Notes under the pieces: model-generated | Told to the model about the DNA's origin: nothing | The model's input: the letters and a program-made list of their open reading frames with translations, nothing else | Databases searched by the model: none | Shown: piece after piece, positions 8,016 through 17,464 of the stretch | Layout: each line of letters opens with the position of its first letter | Position numbering within the stretch: position 1 is the first letter of the stretch | Origin: UBA8941 sp963780545 | GTDB lineage: Archaea; Thermoproteota; Bathyarchaeia; TCS64 | Assembly (NCBI GenBank): GCA_963780545.1 | Contig: CAWACK010000008.1 | Span: 248,001 to 312,000 of the forward strand | DNA: 64,000 nt | Reading direction: 5' to 3' | Translations under genes and position numbers: made by a program

Positions 8016-10060
8016 TGGCCAAGCAGGTCTCCCATGAGGAAGTATTTACCCGCTTCATTGAGGATTTCAGAACCGACGATGGTGTCCTCAAATACGAGCA
8101 AGCTATATCCGAGATGCCCATCAAGGGTGTTCGCTCACTCATAGTCGACTTTAATGACATCTACAACTACGATATGGAACTCACCGCCGATGTACTTAGG
8201 GACCCCGAAAGGATACTGGAACTATTCAGTCGCGTAGTCTACGACAAGCTCCGGATGAAAGACCTAGTCTACGCAGAGGCTCAGAAGAAGATTCACGTCA
8301 GGTTCCGCGCCCTCCCCTCGGTTACGCAACTTAGACGACTTGGCTCTGAACACATCAGCCGACTCGTTATGGTCCACGGCATCATCGTCCGCGCCTCTGC
8401 TACGACGCCACAAGTGATGAAAGCGGTCTTTCGTTGCAGCAACTGCAACGAGCTAAACTATGTTGAGCAGGAAGGAGAGACGCTGAAGACGCCGATCAAG
8501 TGCGAACACTGCGATAGTAAGATGCGGTTCGAACTTGTACCGAAGCTCTCAGTCTTCATGGACTCGCAAAGGATCACAATACAGGAGAGGCCAGAGGATC
8601 TGCCACCTGGACAGCTCCCTAGGAGTCTACATGTGGACCTGAAAGATGATGTCGTCGACCAAGCTAGGCCTGGTGACAGGATCACAATAGTAGGGTCAGT
8701 CGACCTTCTCCAACGCTTTGGACGGGGTGGGCAGCTACGCATATTCGACATGGTGATGGAGGCGAGCCACATCGAGGTGAGTGGCCGCGAGTCAGAGATG
8801 ACGGAGATCTCGCCGGAGGACGAGGAGAAAATCAAGGAAATCGCCCAGGACCCATGGGTCCACCGCAGGCTCCTGCAGTCGATAGCGCCGAGCATCTACG
8901 GCTCCGAGAACATCAAGGAGTCGATTCTCTACCTTCTCTTCGGTGGTGTACATAAGGACCTCCCCGATGTTCGCATTAGGGGGGACATCAATGTTCTCCT
9001 CGTAGGTGACCCAGGCACGGGTAAGAGTCAGCTCCTTCAGTTCGCCGCGAAGATCGCACCAAGGGGGCTGATGACTACGGGTAGGGGAAGTACTGCAGCG
9101 GGGCTTACAGCTGCGGTTGTGAAGGAGGGGGGAACTGGGAACTTCGTCCTTGAGGCAGGTGCATTGGTCCTCAGCGACGAGGGAGTATGTTGCATTGACG
9201 AGATTGACAAGATGAGGGAAGAGGATAGGGGCGCGATCCACCCGGCGATGGAGCAGCAGGTTGTGCCCATCGCAAAGGGGGGAATTGTAGCGACTCTCAA
9301 CGCCCGCACCAGTATTCTAGCCGCTGCAAACCCTACGCTAGGCCGATATAACCCCTATCAAACCATCGGGCAGAACATCAACCTTCCAGTCACAATCCTT
9401 AGCAGGTTCGACGTCATTTTCGTGCTGAAAGATGTACCAGACGCGGAAAAAGACGCAACCATGGCAGAGCATATCCTCGGTCTTCATAGGTCTGGGGGAT
9501 CCACTATCACATCTCCAGTCGATCCAGAATTATTCAGAAAGTACATCAGCTATGCGAAGACCAGGATAAGACCCATCCTAAATGAGGAAGTAATAAACAG
9601 ATTCAGGGACTTTTACGTCAAGATGAGGACTGCTTCAGTTGAGGGAGGGGAATCCTCAGCAGTCGCTATTACAGCTCGACAGTTGGAGAGTCTAATCAGA
9701 CTAGCCGAAGCACGCGCTAAGGCTCACCTACGAAACGAAGTCACAAAGGAGGACGCCGAGGCAGTTATCACTCTAATGCAGAGCAGCCTCGAGCAAGTGG
9801 GCATCGATGTCTCGACTGGCCAGATAGATATAGATATCCTCTACACAGGGAAGCCGAGGAGTCTCCAAACGCAGCTACAGAAGGTGCTTGGTAAGATCGC
9901 GGAATTAGAGAGAACAGGTCCGGTGAAGGATGATGACCTATACGAAGCTCTGGCTGAGGAGGGAATAAATAGAAGTGAGGCCGCGAAACTTATCAGCACA
10001 CTTATGAGAGATGGCACAATATTTTCGCCACGCCCTGGTACCTATCGTCGCGCTTCATAA
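8015..10060 (+). CDS. mcm: replicative DNA helicase MCM
   Basis: This is the hexameric 3'-5' helicase. Starting at the ATG that overlaps the GINS stop (8015) gives 681 residues. An upstream in-frame GTG at 7979 would overlap GINS by 37 nt and is less likely. The N-terminal domain carries a CxxC...CxxC zinc site (CSNC, CEHC). The AAA+ core shows Walker A GDPGTGKSQ, Walker B CIDEIDKM and the arginine-finger segment LSRFDVIF. The C-terminal 80 residues look like the usual winged helix. No intein is seen. Confidence 0.97.
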   Translation: MAKQVSHEEVFTRFIEDFRTDDGVLKYEQAISEMPIKGVRSLIVDFNDIYNYDMELTADVLRDPERILELFSRVVYDKLRMKDLVYAEAQKKIHVRFRALPSVTQLRRLGSEHISRLVMVHGIIVRASATTPQVMKAVFRCSNCNELNYVEQEGETLKTPIKCEHCDSKMRFELVPKLSVFMDSQRITIQERPEDLPPGQLPRSLHVDLKDDVVDQARPGDRITIVGSVDLLQRFGRGGQLRIFDMVMEASHIEVSGRESEMTEISPEDEEKIKEIAQDPWVHRRLLQSIAPSIYGSENIKESILYLLFGGVHKDLPDVRIRGDINVLLVGDPGTGKSQLLQFAAKIAPRGLMTTGRGSTAAGLTAAVVKEGGTGNFVLEAGALVLSDEGVCCIDEIDKMREEDRGAIHPAMEQQVVPIAKGGIVATLNARTSILAAANPTLGRYNPYQTIGQNINLPVTILSRFDVIFVLKDVPDAEKDATMAEHILGLHRSGGSTITSPVDPELFRKYISYAKTRIRPILNEEVINRFRDFYVKMRTASVEGGESSAVAITARQLESLIRLAEARAKAHLRNEVTKEDAEAVITLMQSSLEQVGIDVSTGQIDIDILYTGKPRSLQTQLQKVLGKIAELERTGPVKDDDLYEALAEEGINRSEAAKLISTLMRDGTIFSPRPGTYRRAS

Positions 10061-10108
10061 CCCACTTCTTGTTTCATTTTATATCTCTACCTCAACCATT
10101 TTCTAATC

Positions 10109-11287
10109 ATGGACATTTCGAAACACCTTAAGGAGATCAGAGAGGAATTCCCCGTTCTCCGTTACCTCACGTATATGAACAGCGCCGCTCATGGCCCCGC
10201 CCTCAGTAGAGTCCAGGAGAAAGTCATGGACTGGTTCGAGTTCTACACATATGAGAACTCAGCCATGAAGGCACCGGATGCAAAGAGAGAGGCGGCGAAG
10301 GCCCTCGGCGTCAATGTAGATGAAGTCACATGGGTAAATAGGGTAAGCCAGTCAATCAACATCGTCTCTAGTATGCTCAACCTGAAGAGGGGGGACAACA
10401 TAGTCATCACTGATCTTGGCTATCCGACGGGCTCCTACCCTTTTCTTCCCTGGAGGGAAAAGGGTGTCGAAATTAGAAGCGTTAGACATAGAGAAGGCAT
10501 AATCACAACCGAGGATTTCGAGGCAGCAATAGATAACAGAACAAAGGTTCTCTCCTTGAGCCATATGGAGTGGACCTCAGGGCTTCTCCATGATGTTAAG
10601 GCGGTGACCGATATAGCCCATGATCATGGTGCTCTTGTGGTTGATGATGGTTACCAAAGCCAGGGTGGTATGGTCGTTGAGCCGAAGAGAGACGATGTCG
10701 ATTTCTACACATTCGGGAGCCAGAAATGGATGTGCAGTCCAGTAATGGCGGGAATTCTCTATATGAAGCGAGAGTTAGCTGATAGATTCGAGCCAATCTA
10801 TAGGTGTTACAATCAGGTTGAGGAGGCGTTTAAAAGCGGGCAGCCATGGGAGAAGCCGACTCACGACAATATATCCTCCTGGGATCATCCCCTCTATCCA
10901 GGTGCTGAGAAGTTTAACCAAGGTCTTCTTTCTAGCGAAGCGATCTGGGGTTTTGATGCTGCGCTTGAATACTTCAATGGTCTCGGGTTAAAGAACATCG
11001 AAACGAGGAACAGGGAACTAGCTAACACCCTTATGGAGGGACTCAGGGAATTCAAGGTTAAAGTCAACACCCCAGATGACCCGAAGAAGCATGTTGGGCT
11101 CGTCACTTACACGACTGGACGCCACGAAGATAACCAGAAACTATTCAACGCTTTGGCGAAGGAGAACATAGTCGTTGCCCTCAGGTACGCCGCTGGAATC
11201 GGAGGAATAAGGGTTAGCACACACTTTTTCAACACCGAAGAGGAGATCGAGTCCCTTCTGAAGGTACAGAGAAAAGTACTCTCTTAA
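10109..11287 (+). CDS. class V aminotransferase / cysteine desulfurase-like PLP enzyme
   Basis: The 392-residue fold-type I PLP enzyme begins with YLTYMNSAAHGPAL. It has the cofactor Asp in VVDDGYQSQG and the Schiff-base lysine in FGSQKWMCSP, and ends with GIRVSTHFFNTEEEI. This is the pattern of the NifS/Csd/isopenicillin-N-epimerase branch. No extended loop with a catalytic cysteine is obvious, so desulfurase activity is not assured. It lies 48 nt after mcm but is not an obvious functional partner. Confidence 0.8.
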   Translation: MDISKHLKEIREEFPVLRYLTYMNSAAHGPALSRVQEKVMDWFEFYTYENSAMKAPDAKREAAKALGVNVDEVTWVNRVSQSINIVSSMLNLKRGDNIVITDLGYPTGSYPFLPWREKGVEIRSVRHREGIITTEDFEAAIDNRTKVLSLSHMEWTSGLLHDVKAVTDIAHDHGALVVDDGYQSQGGMVVEPKRDDVDFYTFGSQKWMCSPVMAGILYMKRELADRFEPIYRCYNQVEEAFKSGQPWEKPTHDNISSWDHPLYPGAEKFNQGLLSSEAIWGFDAALEYFNGLGLKNIETRNRELANTLMEGLREFKVKVNTPDDPKKHVGLVTYTTGRHEDNQKLFNALAKENIVVALRYAAGIGGIRVSTHFFNTEEEIESLLKVQRKVLS

Positions 11288-11371
11288 ATCACAATTTTAT
11301 ACTGGGAAACCCTTAAACGGGAATCGTCTGAGCCTATTGATAACGCAGACGCTAATGGAGGATTTGTCACG

Positions 11372-12439
11372 GTGATCAAGGTGGCCATCGCTGGCGTCGG
11401 TAACTGTGCCTCCGCCCTGGTTCAGGGCGTCGAGTTCTACAAGAACGTAGAAAAAGATGAGGACATCCCCGGCGTTATGCACGCATACTTCGGGGACTAC
11501 CACATAAGAGATGTAAAGTTTGTCGCTGCCTTTGAGGTCAACAAGGAGAAGATCGGTAAAGACCTTGCTGACGCGATCTGGGCTCACCCGAACTGCTGCG
11601 CGAAGTTCTCTGATGTTCCTAAAACTGGAGCCAAAGTCTACGCAGGACCCATCAGCGACGGAGTCGCCCCCCATATGTTCGAAGCGTTCCATGCGGACAA
11701 GAGCATCGAAACAGTCGATGTGGCACAGATCTTAAGAGAGACAGATGCAGACATGCTTGTAAACTACCTCCCTGTCGGCAGCGCGAACGGAACCCAGATC
11801 TACGCGCAGGCGGCTCTTGACGCAGGGTGCGCGTTTGTTAACTGTATCCCAGAGTTCATCTGCTCCATCCCCGCATGGGCTAAAAAGTTCGAGAAAGCAG
11901 GCCTCCCCGTTGCAGGTGACGATATAAAGAGCCAGGTCGGAGCAACGATAGTCCACCGTGTTCTCGCGAAGCTCTTCTACGACCGCGGTGTCAAGATCGA
12001 CTCCACATATCAACTAAACATTGGTGGCAACACCGATTTCCTTAACATGACAATCGAAAATAGGCTTAAGACGAAACGCATAAGCAAAACACAGGCTGTT
12101 CAGAGCCTAATCCCTTATGATATGCCCACAAGGATCGGTCCAAGCGACTATGTTCCGTTCCTTGAAGACCACAAGGTCTGTTACATCAGGATAAATGGCA
12201 AGGCCTTCGGTGATCTGCCTCTGCTTCTTGACGCGAAACTCCTCGTAAACGATAGCCCCAATAGCGGAGGCGTTGTTATTGATGTCGTAAGGGCTACAAA
12301 GATTGCCCTCGATAGAGGCATATCGGGTCCTCTTTTAGGTATAAGCAGTTATAGCTTTAAACACCCTCCAAAGCAGGTCCCAGATGACCAGGCTCACCAG
12401 TGGGTAGAGGATTTTATCGCTGGAAAGAAAGATCGTTAA
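11372..12439 (+). CDS. ino1: myo-inositol-1-phosphate synthase
   Basis: This enzyme converts glucose 6-phosphate to inositol 1-phosphate for archaeal inositol phospholipids and osmolytes. The 355-residue protein begins with the NAD-binding VAIAGVGNCASALVQGVEF. It carries NYLPVGSANGTQIYAQAALD, FVNCIPEFICS, GDDIKSQVGATI and LNIGGNTDFLNM, all conserved in archaeal and actinobacterial Ino1. The GTG start has GGAGG 10 nt upstream. CCTTAAAC near 11310 may be its TATA element. Confidence 0.93.
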   Translation: MIKVAIAGVGNCASALVQGVEFYKNVEKDEDIPGVMHAYFGDYHIRDVKFVAAFEVNKEKIGKDLADAIWAHPNCCAKFSDVPKTGAKVYAGPISDGVAPHMFEAFHADKSIETVDVAQILRETDADMLVNYLPVGSANGTQIYAQAALDAGCAFVNCIPEFICSIPAWAKKFEKAGLPVAGDDIKSQVGATIVHRVLAKLFYDRGVKIDSTYQLNIGGNTDFLNMTIENRLKTKRISKTQAVQSLIPYDMPTRIGPSDYVPFLEDHKVCYIRINGKAFGDLPLLLDAKLLVNDSPNSGGVVIDVVRATKIALDRGISGPLLGISSYSFKHPPKQVPDDQAHQWVEDFIAGKKDR

Positions 12440-12614
12440 AATTTTTTAACAAATTCATTAGTGAGTGCGCATACATTTAATTAGAGCATGAGAAAGAGGG
12501 TAAAATGAAGCTCTAATGAAAAGAAGTTGAAAGAGAAGAGGAAGAAAATATAGAAGAGGAGAATGAAGATAAAAAGAAAAACTGGGACGATTATCGTGAT
12601 CGTGCCAGGTATAC

Positions 12615-12773
12615 TCATGGCTCACCCGACGAAGCGGATCTGAGCCAGTACGTCTTACATTTGTCGTGGTTGAGGCAGTTTCTACAGTCACCCATGTGGA
12701 TTGGATAGTTTTGGCAATTAGCCTTTGTCCGCGGGGTGGTGAGCATGTCCGCCATCGCGCCAATATCCTTCAA
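12615..12773 (-). CDS. small Cys-rich ORF (possible zinc protein)
   Basis: A 52-codon reading frame starts at TTG (12773) behind GGGGTGA with a 6-nt spacer. An internal ATG at 12755 is the alternative. The product contains NCQNYPIHMGDCRNC and LNHDKCKTYW, four cysteines spaced C-x9-C-x2-C-x5-C, which could bind a metal. A TATA-like CTTATAA lies about 150 nt upstream. No family is recognised, so this is a candidate only. Confidence 0.35.
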   Translation of the reverse strand: MKDIGAMADMLTTPRTKANCQNYPIHMGDCRNCLNHDKCKTYWLRSASSGEP

Positions 12774-12922
12774 GATACATCACCCCTCGGGCTTCACCTC
12801 CGAGGTCAATGCGCAAATGGATTGGGACCTAAAAACCGCTGTGTAGCTGCCACGGAGGTTTATCAACTTCATCGCCATCTTCCATCACCATGGCACTTCC
12901 GGAGTTCTATCAGTAAGGGCAG

Positions 12923-12929
12923 TTATAAG
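12923..12929 (-). promoter_or_regulatory. TATA-like element for a minus-strand transcript
   Basis: CTTATAA on the minus strand in the gap downstream of ndk. It could start a transcript covering the small Cys-rich ORF, with an untranslated leader of about 125 nt. The leader also holds a 20-codon ORF starting at an ATG with a second ATG two codons on. Confidence 0.3.
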
Positions 12930-12988
12930 GGTCTCTAAATAGCTGATGTAAAATCGAGAACAAAAACATGTTTCCACGAGAAAATGGC

Positions 12989-13489
12989 TTATTTTGGGAA
13001 CCAGAGGTCGAGTTCATGCTGAGCCTCCTCCGGGTTACCCGAGGCATGGATAAGGTTTTCACAAGCCCTCTCCTCCGATGTGCTCTTTGCAATCGAGTCA
13101 ACACCAAAGTCACCGCGAATTGAGCCCTTCTCCGCCGTGGCAGGATCAGTGTAACCCGTTACCTTCCGGGCAAGAACAATGGCGTCTTCCCCACCAAATC
13201 TGATGGCTAATACTGGATTCCTTGTAAAGTACTTCTTGAGCCTGTCTAAAACCTTCATACCGTGAGCAACGGGATCCGTAATATCTGGCGAGGAAAGCTG
13301 AGCCTTCTTCCCTAGGGACTCCGCCATATGGTCTGGGTAGTGTCTCGACAACATCTCTCGGTCCACTTTCGCGTAGAAGCGAACGTCGATGACCTTGAGC
13401 CCTGCCCTCTCGAAGCGATCGATAATTGCCCCAACGAGGTTTCGCTCCAAAGCGTCCGGTTTCAAAATGACCAGAGTCTCTTGGTACAT
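12989..13489 (-). CDS. ndk: nucleoside diphosphate kinase
   Basis: Ndk equilibrates NTP and dNTP pools through a phosphohistidine. The 166-residue protein begins TLVILKPDALERNLVG, and the catalytic histidine lies in NLIHASGNPEEA. It is about 20 residues longer than typical because of an insertion around KAQLSSPDITDPVAHG before the LKKYF helix. It is downstream of the L7Ae-S28e-L24e genes, the usual archaeal context, but a 175-nt gap separates it from L24e. Confidence 0.93.
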   Translation of the reverse strand: MYQETLVILKPDALERNLVGAIIDRFERAGLKVIDVRFYAKVDREMLSRHYPDHMAESLGKKAQLSSPDITDPVAHGMKVLDRLKKYFTRNPVLAIRFGGEDAIVLARKVTGYTDPATAEKGSIRGDFGVDSIAKSTSEERACENLIHASGNPEEAQHELDLWFPK

Positions 13490-13664
13490 CTCGATCCAGC
13501 ATACGGAAACAGCTTAACCTATAACGGCTTCGCTGTAAAAGGGGAGGTATATACCTAATAATGAGTCAAAATGATAAATTTCAGTAAAAAGCAAATCAGA
13601 TGCAATGTCATTTCATGTCGATAATGCACATTAATGTTCTGAAAAGAGGTTATTGAAAATAGGT

Positions 13665-13850
13665 TTACCGCTGCTGACCCCAGGCTTTCGTCCATTTGAA
13701 CTTTCTGGGATCCCTATTCAATTTTAGACTGCTCTTTCTACATTTGCTACCGCAGAATCTTAGGATACGGCCGTCTCTTCTGACAAACCCTATCCCAGTG
13801 CCGGGTGCAATGTCTCTTCCACAGTATGAACATTTGTAGATGGTCGGCAT
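13665..13850 (-). CDS. rpl24e: ribosomal protein L24e (eL24)
   Basis: The 61-residue large-subunit protein has the four-cysteine zinc site (CSYCGRDI, then FCGSKCRKSS) and the conserved C-terminal RDPRKFKWTKAWG. Length and motifs match archaeal eL24. It follows S28e by 9 nt. Confidence 0.95.
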   Translation of the reverse strand: MPTIYKCSYCGRDIAPGTGIGFVRRDGRILRFCGSKCRKSSLKLNRDPRKFKWTKAWGQQR

Positions 13851-13859
13851 TCGATATAC

Positions 13860-14072
13860 CTACCTTATCTTCCTCGCTTCGCGCTCTGTCTCTCTGAGCA
13901 ATAGAAGATCGTCGATCCTAACTGGGCCCTTGACGTTTCTGGTGATGATGCGTCCCTTGTCCTTGCCATCCTCGATCCTGACGCGGACCTGCATAACCTC
14001 TCCGGTCAAACCTGTCCGCCCAAGTATCTGAATGACCGTTGCGGGCGTCAGGCTCTCCTGTTCTTCGGACAT
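13860..14072 (-). CDS. rps28e: ribosomal protein S28e (eS28)
   Basis: The 70-residue small-subunit protein shows the S1-like beta barrel core TGLTGEVMQVRVRIEDG, the run RNVKGPVR and the family C terminus LLLRETEREARK. It lies between L7Ae and L24e with gaps of about 10 nt, the conserved archaeal cluster. Confidence 0.95.
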   Translation of the reverse strand: MSEEQESLTPATVIQILGRTGLTGEVMQVRVRIEDGKDKGRIITRNVKGPVRIDDLLLLRETEREARKIR

Positions 14073-14084
14073 TGAGACTCAACC

Positions 14085-14474
14085 TTACTTTACTATACCC
14101 TTAAGTTTCTCGACGATCTCGGCGACGAGCTTTTCAGATTCTCCAGTCTCCTCAATAGCGGCTGCAGCTGAGCCTACTGTTAAACCGAGAGCTTCGCCGA
14201 TGCGTTGCTTCTCGGGCACGTAAACATATGGTGCCTTGCGCTCATCGCAGAGTAGAGGCAGATGTGCAACCACCTCGGGAGGAGTTACATTCTCCGCGAT
14301 TAGAACGAGCTTCGCCTTACCTCTTTCGATTGTCTTAGTAGTCTCGTTGGTGCCCTTCCTAATCTTACCTGTCTCACGTGCGACTTTTAGCGCCTCGTAG
14401 GCTGCTTCGACTACTTCCTTAGGGACCTCGAATTTGACATAGAACGGCTTCGAAGGATCCGCTGACATTGTCAT
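14085..14474 (-). CDS. rpl7ae: ribosomal protein L7Ae
   Basis: L7Ae binds kink-turns in 23S rRNA, box C/D and H/ACA guides and RNase P RNA. The 129-residue protein carries the RNA-binding segment RKGTNETTKTIERG, then LIAENVTPPEVVAHLP and LCDERKAPYVYV. The ATG is preceded by GGAGGAAATG, which serves as the ribosome-binding site for the three-gene ribosomal operon. Confidence 0.96.
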   Translation of the reverse strand: MTMSADPSKPFYVKFEVPKEVVEAAYEALKVARETGKIRKGTNETTKTIERGKAKLVLIAENVTPPEVVAHLPLLCDERKAPYVYVPEKQRIGEALGLTVGSAAAAIEETGESEKLVAEIVEKLKGIVK

Positions 14475-14537
14475 TTCCTCCAGTTGTGCATACTACACCC
14501 GGACCCTTTGTTTTTAAACGTTATGTAATAGTGTTGG

Positions 14538-16250
14538 CTAGTCGTGGGCATAGTAGAAGCGAAGTGGCTCGCGACTGTCAACGCGGACGAAACCGAAGCG
14601 TTCGAATTGAATCATGTTATCTACTTGCAGCTTAGAGCAGCGCTTCTCGGCTCTTCCCTTAGCTACTGAAGCGTCAGGCATAACGACCTCTGCGTATACG
14701 CTCTCTTCCTCGGTGACCCAGTGGACGAATGTGGCACCCTTATCTTTTGCGACCTGGTGTTCCTTCGATTGAAACTTCGCTTCAGCCTTCTTCCCGACCT
14801 TGGTTACCTCAATATTTACGAGCCCCATAAGCCTGATCAATTTACCTTTGGCCTCTACAAGGTCCTTAGACGGTACAAGGAACCTGCACAAGTTATCCTC
14901 TGGTTTTATCATGTATTCACGGTAACCCCGCTCTTTATGGTCTGGGTGAAGAGGCAACTTCGCCGTAAGTGCATCCTGAACACCTTTCACCGTCAGCTCC
15001 ATCGGATCCCGGACGAAGAAGTACCTGTCGGCAGTCGGATCTATGATTTTTTTATTAGCAGCGGCGATATTTCCCCATGTCAACGTTGCGTTGATTGGTT
15101 TAGGCCCGACCTGTATCATTATCTCGCGTATCGTCTCCGGTTGGAGACCGCGCCTCCTAAGTGCCCTAAGAGTGCCTAGACGGGGATCGTCCCATCCGCT
15201 GAATGTTCCGTTTTCGACGCCCGCCCGTATCTTCGACTTGCTCAGTATTCCAACTTCGAGGCCTAAGCGGCCCACATTGATTATGTCAGGAAAGGTCCAG
15301 CCAAAGTGGTCGTATACATACTTCTGACGAGCACTGTTGGCCTCGTGCTCCTTCCCCCTAATGACATGGCTCACTCCCATTAGATGGTCGTCTATTGCGC
15401 AGCTGAAATTGTAGAGGGGCCAGACGCGATATTTCTTCTTCACACGAGGATGAGACCTTGTGCTGATTCTAAGCGCGGGCCAGTCCCGTATGGCGGGGTT
15501 CGGATGCGCTATGTCGGTCTTCACTCTGACAACAGCTTCGCCACGTTTGTATCTGCCATCAAGCATCATTTTCCATCGCCTCAAATGCTCTTCGGGAGGC
15601 AACCCTCGGCATGGGCAAGCCTGTTTCGCCATATAGAGCTCCTTGAACTTCTCAGACTCACAAGTGCAGACATAGGCTTGACCCATCTCGAGCAGCTTCA
15701 CAGCATATTCGTAGTATTTCTCCAGCCGATCCGACTGGATGTAGACCTCATCTACCTTGACGCCAAGCCATTTGATGTCCTCTCTGATCCAATCATACAT
15801 CTGAGGGATTGGCGGCTTCACATCTGCACTCGTATCTTCAAACCGCAGAATAAAGTGGCCGTTATACATCTTAGAATACTCGTCGCTGAAGATGATCGAC
15901 TCAGCGCTCCCAAGGTGAAGAGGTCCATCTGGGTTGGGTGCGAACCTCACTTTGACCATAGGGAATCTGTCGATATTCTTCAGAGGAGGCATCATCTTTT
16001 TCTCCTCAACCTTCTTTGCCTCTAAGAGCTCCGGCCATTGTTTCACGGTCTCCATAATCTTCTCCAGTGACCAAGTGTTGACATCGGCAACAACCTCCGC
16101 GATTAGTCGCTGTACATCCTTCGCCTTGGTTTTTGCTTCGGGGTATTCAGCAAATATTCTCCCCATAACGGAGCCGGGGTTCGCTTTCCCACCGTATTGG
16201 GAGGCGTTGAAGACAGCGTACTTGACAGCAGATTCCCTGATTTTATCCAA
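14538..16250 (-). CDS. gltX: glutamyl-tRNA synthetase (archaeal type)
   Basis: This class I synthetase charges tRNA-Glu. The archaeal/eukaryotic-type protein of 570 residues has an N-terminal helical domain (VKYAVFNASQYGGKANPGSV), the HIGH-type signature RFAPNPDGPLHLGSAE, the KMSKS-type LSKSKI, and a C-terminal beta-barrel anticodon domain. The start is TTG with GAGGT about 10 nt upstream; no ATG fits the expected N terminus. It follows the GGPP synthase on the same strand by 62 nt. Confidence 0.93.
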   Translation of the reverse strand: MDKIRESAVKYAVFNASQYGGKANPGSVMGRIFAEYPEAKTKAKDVQRLIAEVVADVNTWSLEKIMETVKQWPELLEAKKVEEKKMMPPLKNIDRFPMVKVRFAPNPDGPLHLGSAESIIFSDEYSKMYNGHFILRFEDTSADVKPPIPQMYDWIREDIKWLGVKVDEVYIQSDRLEKYYEYAVKLLEMGQAYVCTCESEKFKELYMAKQACPCRGLPPEEHLRRWKMMLDGRYKRGEAVVRVKTDIAHPNPAIRDWPALRISTRSHPRVKKKYRVWPLYNFSCAIDDHLMGVSHVIRGKEHEANSARQKYVYDHFGWTFPDIINVGRLGLEVGILSKSKIRAGVENGTFSGWDDPRLGTLRALRRRGLQPETIREIMIQVGPKPINATLTWGNIAAANKKIIDPTADRYFFVRDPMELTVKGVQDALTAKLPLHPDHKERGYREYMIKPEDNLCRFLVPSKDLVEAKGKLIRLMGLVNIEVTKVGKKAEAKFQSKEHQVAKDKGATFVHWVTEEESVYAEVVMPDASVAKGRAEKRCSKLQVDNMIQFERFGFVRVDSREPLRFYYAHD

Positions 16251-16312
16251 AGACTTGGAGACCTCTACACCCCTTACAGGAGGTGGAAAACTATTATTCT
16301 TTCTCCCGGAGT

Positions 16313-17317
16313 TCAGTAGCTGCGTTGGGTGAAGTAGTCTATGAGCGCAATTATGTCGCTCTTAGCCTCCGAATCGGGGAGGCTATTGAGGTGTTTCTTA
16401 GCACGAATTATGTATTTATCCGCCATAGTCAAGGTATAATCGATCGATCCTATCTCCTTTAGCAGATGATGAGTCTCTTCAATCTCTACCCGACTGGCTG
16501 AATTTTTCCCGAGGATTGAGAGAATCTGCTCTTTCTGTCTTGGCTTTGCGTTCTTCAACGCGTGAATAATAATTAGTGTCTTTTTTCCCTCACGAAGATC
16601 GCTTCCAATTGGCTTACCGAGGGTCTTCTCGTCAGCAGTGGCACCGAGGTAATCATCCATTAATTGAAATGCGATCCCAGCGTCCCAAGCGAACTTACCC
16701 AACGCCCTTATCTGTCGCTTCTTTCCTCCGCCAACGGTAGCGCCCACCTCAGCGCAGGCAAGAAACAGAGCGCATGTCTTGCCGCCCACCATCGCGAGAT
16801 AGTCTTCCTCGGATACGTCTTTCGTGTTTGGAAAAGAAACGTCGAGAGCTTGTCCCTCACACAACTCAATGGTTGCCTTAGTTACAATCTCTATACAAGA
16901 CCTAATCTTTCTATCACTCAAACTCTTTGGCGCATAAAGGGTCAACACCTCGAAAACTTTGGCAAATAGAAGATCACCAGCGACGATAGCAATAGGCATA
17001 CCCCACTTCGTATGAACCGTCTGAGCACCACGCCTAAGTGAGTCGTTATCCATTACATCGTCATGGATGAGAGTGAAGTTATGAAGCATCTCAAGTGCTG
17101 CCGAGTAAGGCACAGCATCTTTTGGGTCTCCTCCGACGGCCTCACAAGTCTTCATAGTTAGAAACGGGCGGAGCCTTTTCCCCCCGGCCAAAATGAGGTG
17201 TCTAGAGGCGTCATAAAGCACCTCGGGTCGTCTCGGCTTTAGAATCTCATCCATGAACGCCTCGACTGGCCGAGAGGTCTCGGTGAGTTTCCTTTTAATG
17301 ACTTCACCGCCTGACAT
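16313..17317 (-). CDS. idsA: geranylgeranyl diphosphate synthase (polyprenyl synthase)
   Basis: It condenses IPP with allylic diphosphates to make the C20 chains of archaeal lipids. Both aspartate-rich motifs are present: LIHDDVMDND (first DDxxD) and FQLMDDYLG (second). GGKRLRP binds diphosphate. I start at the ATG at 17317, giving 334 residues beginning MSGGEVIKRKL. A TATA-like TTAAATATA lies about 27 nt upstream, which fits a leaderless mRNA. An ATG at 17356 has GGAGG before it, and one at 17410 is further out; both add non-conserved residues. Confidence 0.88.
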   Translation of the reverse strand: MSGGEVIKRKLTETSRPVEAFMDEILKPRRPEVLYDASRHLILAGGKRLRPFLTMKTCEAVGGDPKDAVPYSAALEMLHNFTLIHDDVMDNDSLRRGAQTVHTKWGMPIAIVAGDLLFAKVFEVLTLYAPKSLSDRKIRSCIEIVTKATIELCEGQALDVSFPNTKDVSEEDYLAMVGGKTCALFLACAEVGATVGGGKKRQIRALGKFAWDAGIAFQLMDDYLGATADEKTLGKPIGSDLREGKKTLIIIHALKNAKPRQKEQILSILGKNSASRVEIEETHHLLKEIGSIDYTLTMADKYIIRAKKHLNSLPDSEAKSDIIALIDYFTQRSY

Positions 17318-17339
17318 AACACCACAACTTTCAAGAAAC

Positions 17340-17348
17340 CTATATTTA
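17340..17348 (-). promoter_or_regulatory. TATA box of the GGPP synthase
   Basis: TTAAATATA on the minus strand is centred about 27 nt before the ATG at 17317, the spacing expected when transcription starts at the A of the initiation codon. Confidence 0.4.
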
Positions 17349-17464
17349 ACTAACATGGAGCCTCCTGAAAAAAGTTTTACTTTTGAAAAGAATTTCTTCT
17401 TAAATTCCATTAATAACTAGTGGCTCATGTGCATCTGTACACATTCTTAAGAGTAAAAATTGCA

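Larger units (their letters stand above)
12440..12988. other. intergenic region between ino1 and ndk
   Basis: A 549-nt convergent gap. It opens with a T tract after ino1 (AAAATTTTTT), a likely terminator. The only coding signal I can defend is the small minus-strand Cys-rich ORF at 12615-12773. The longer reading frames here on either strand have compositions unlike the neighbouring proteins. I looked for SRP RNA and RNase P RNA hallmarks and saw none. Confidence 0.4.

Noticed and set aside
11297..11692. Long antisense frame over ino1
   Set aside because: A shadow produced by the codon pattern of ino1; the same holds for antisense frames over mcm, gltX, idi2, arlI and cca.
12666..12938. Plus-strand 90-codon frame in the ino1-ndk gap
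   Set aside because: Composition is rich in His, Arg and Gly without pattern, and there is no ribosome-binding site. The opposite strand has a better small ORF.
12440..12988. Possible SRP RNA or RNase P RNA gene
   Set aside because: I looked for the conserved SRP domain IV and RNase P core sequences on both strands and saw neither.
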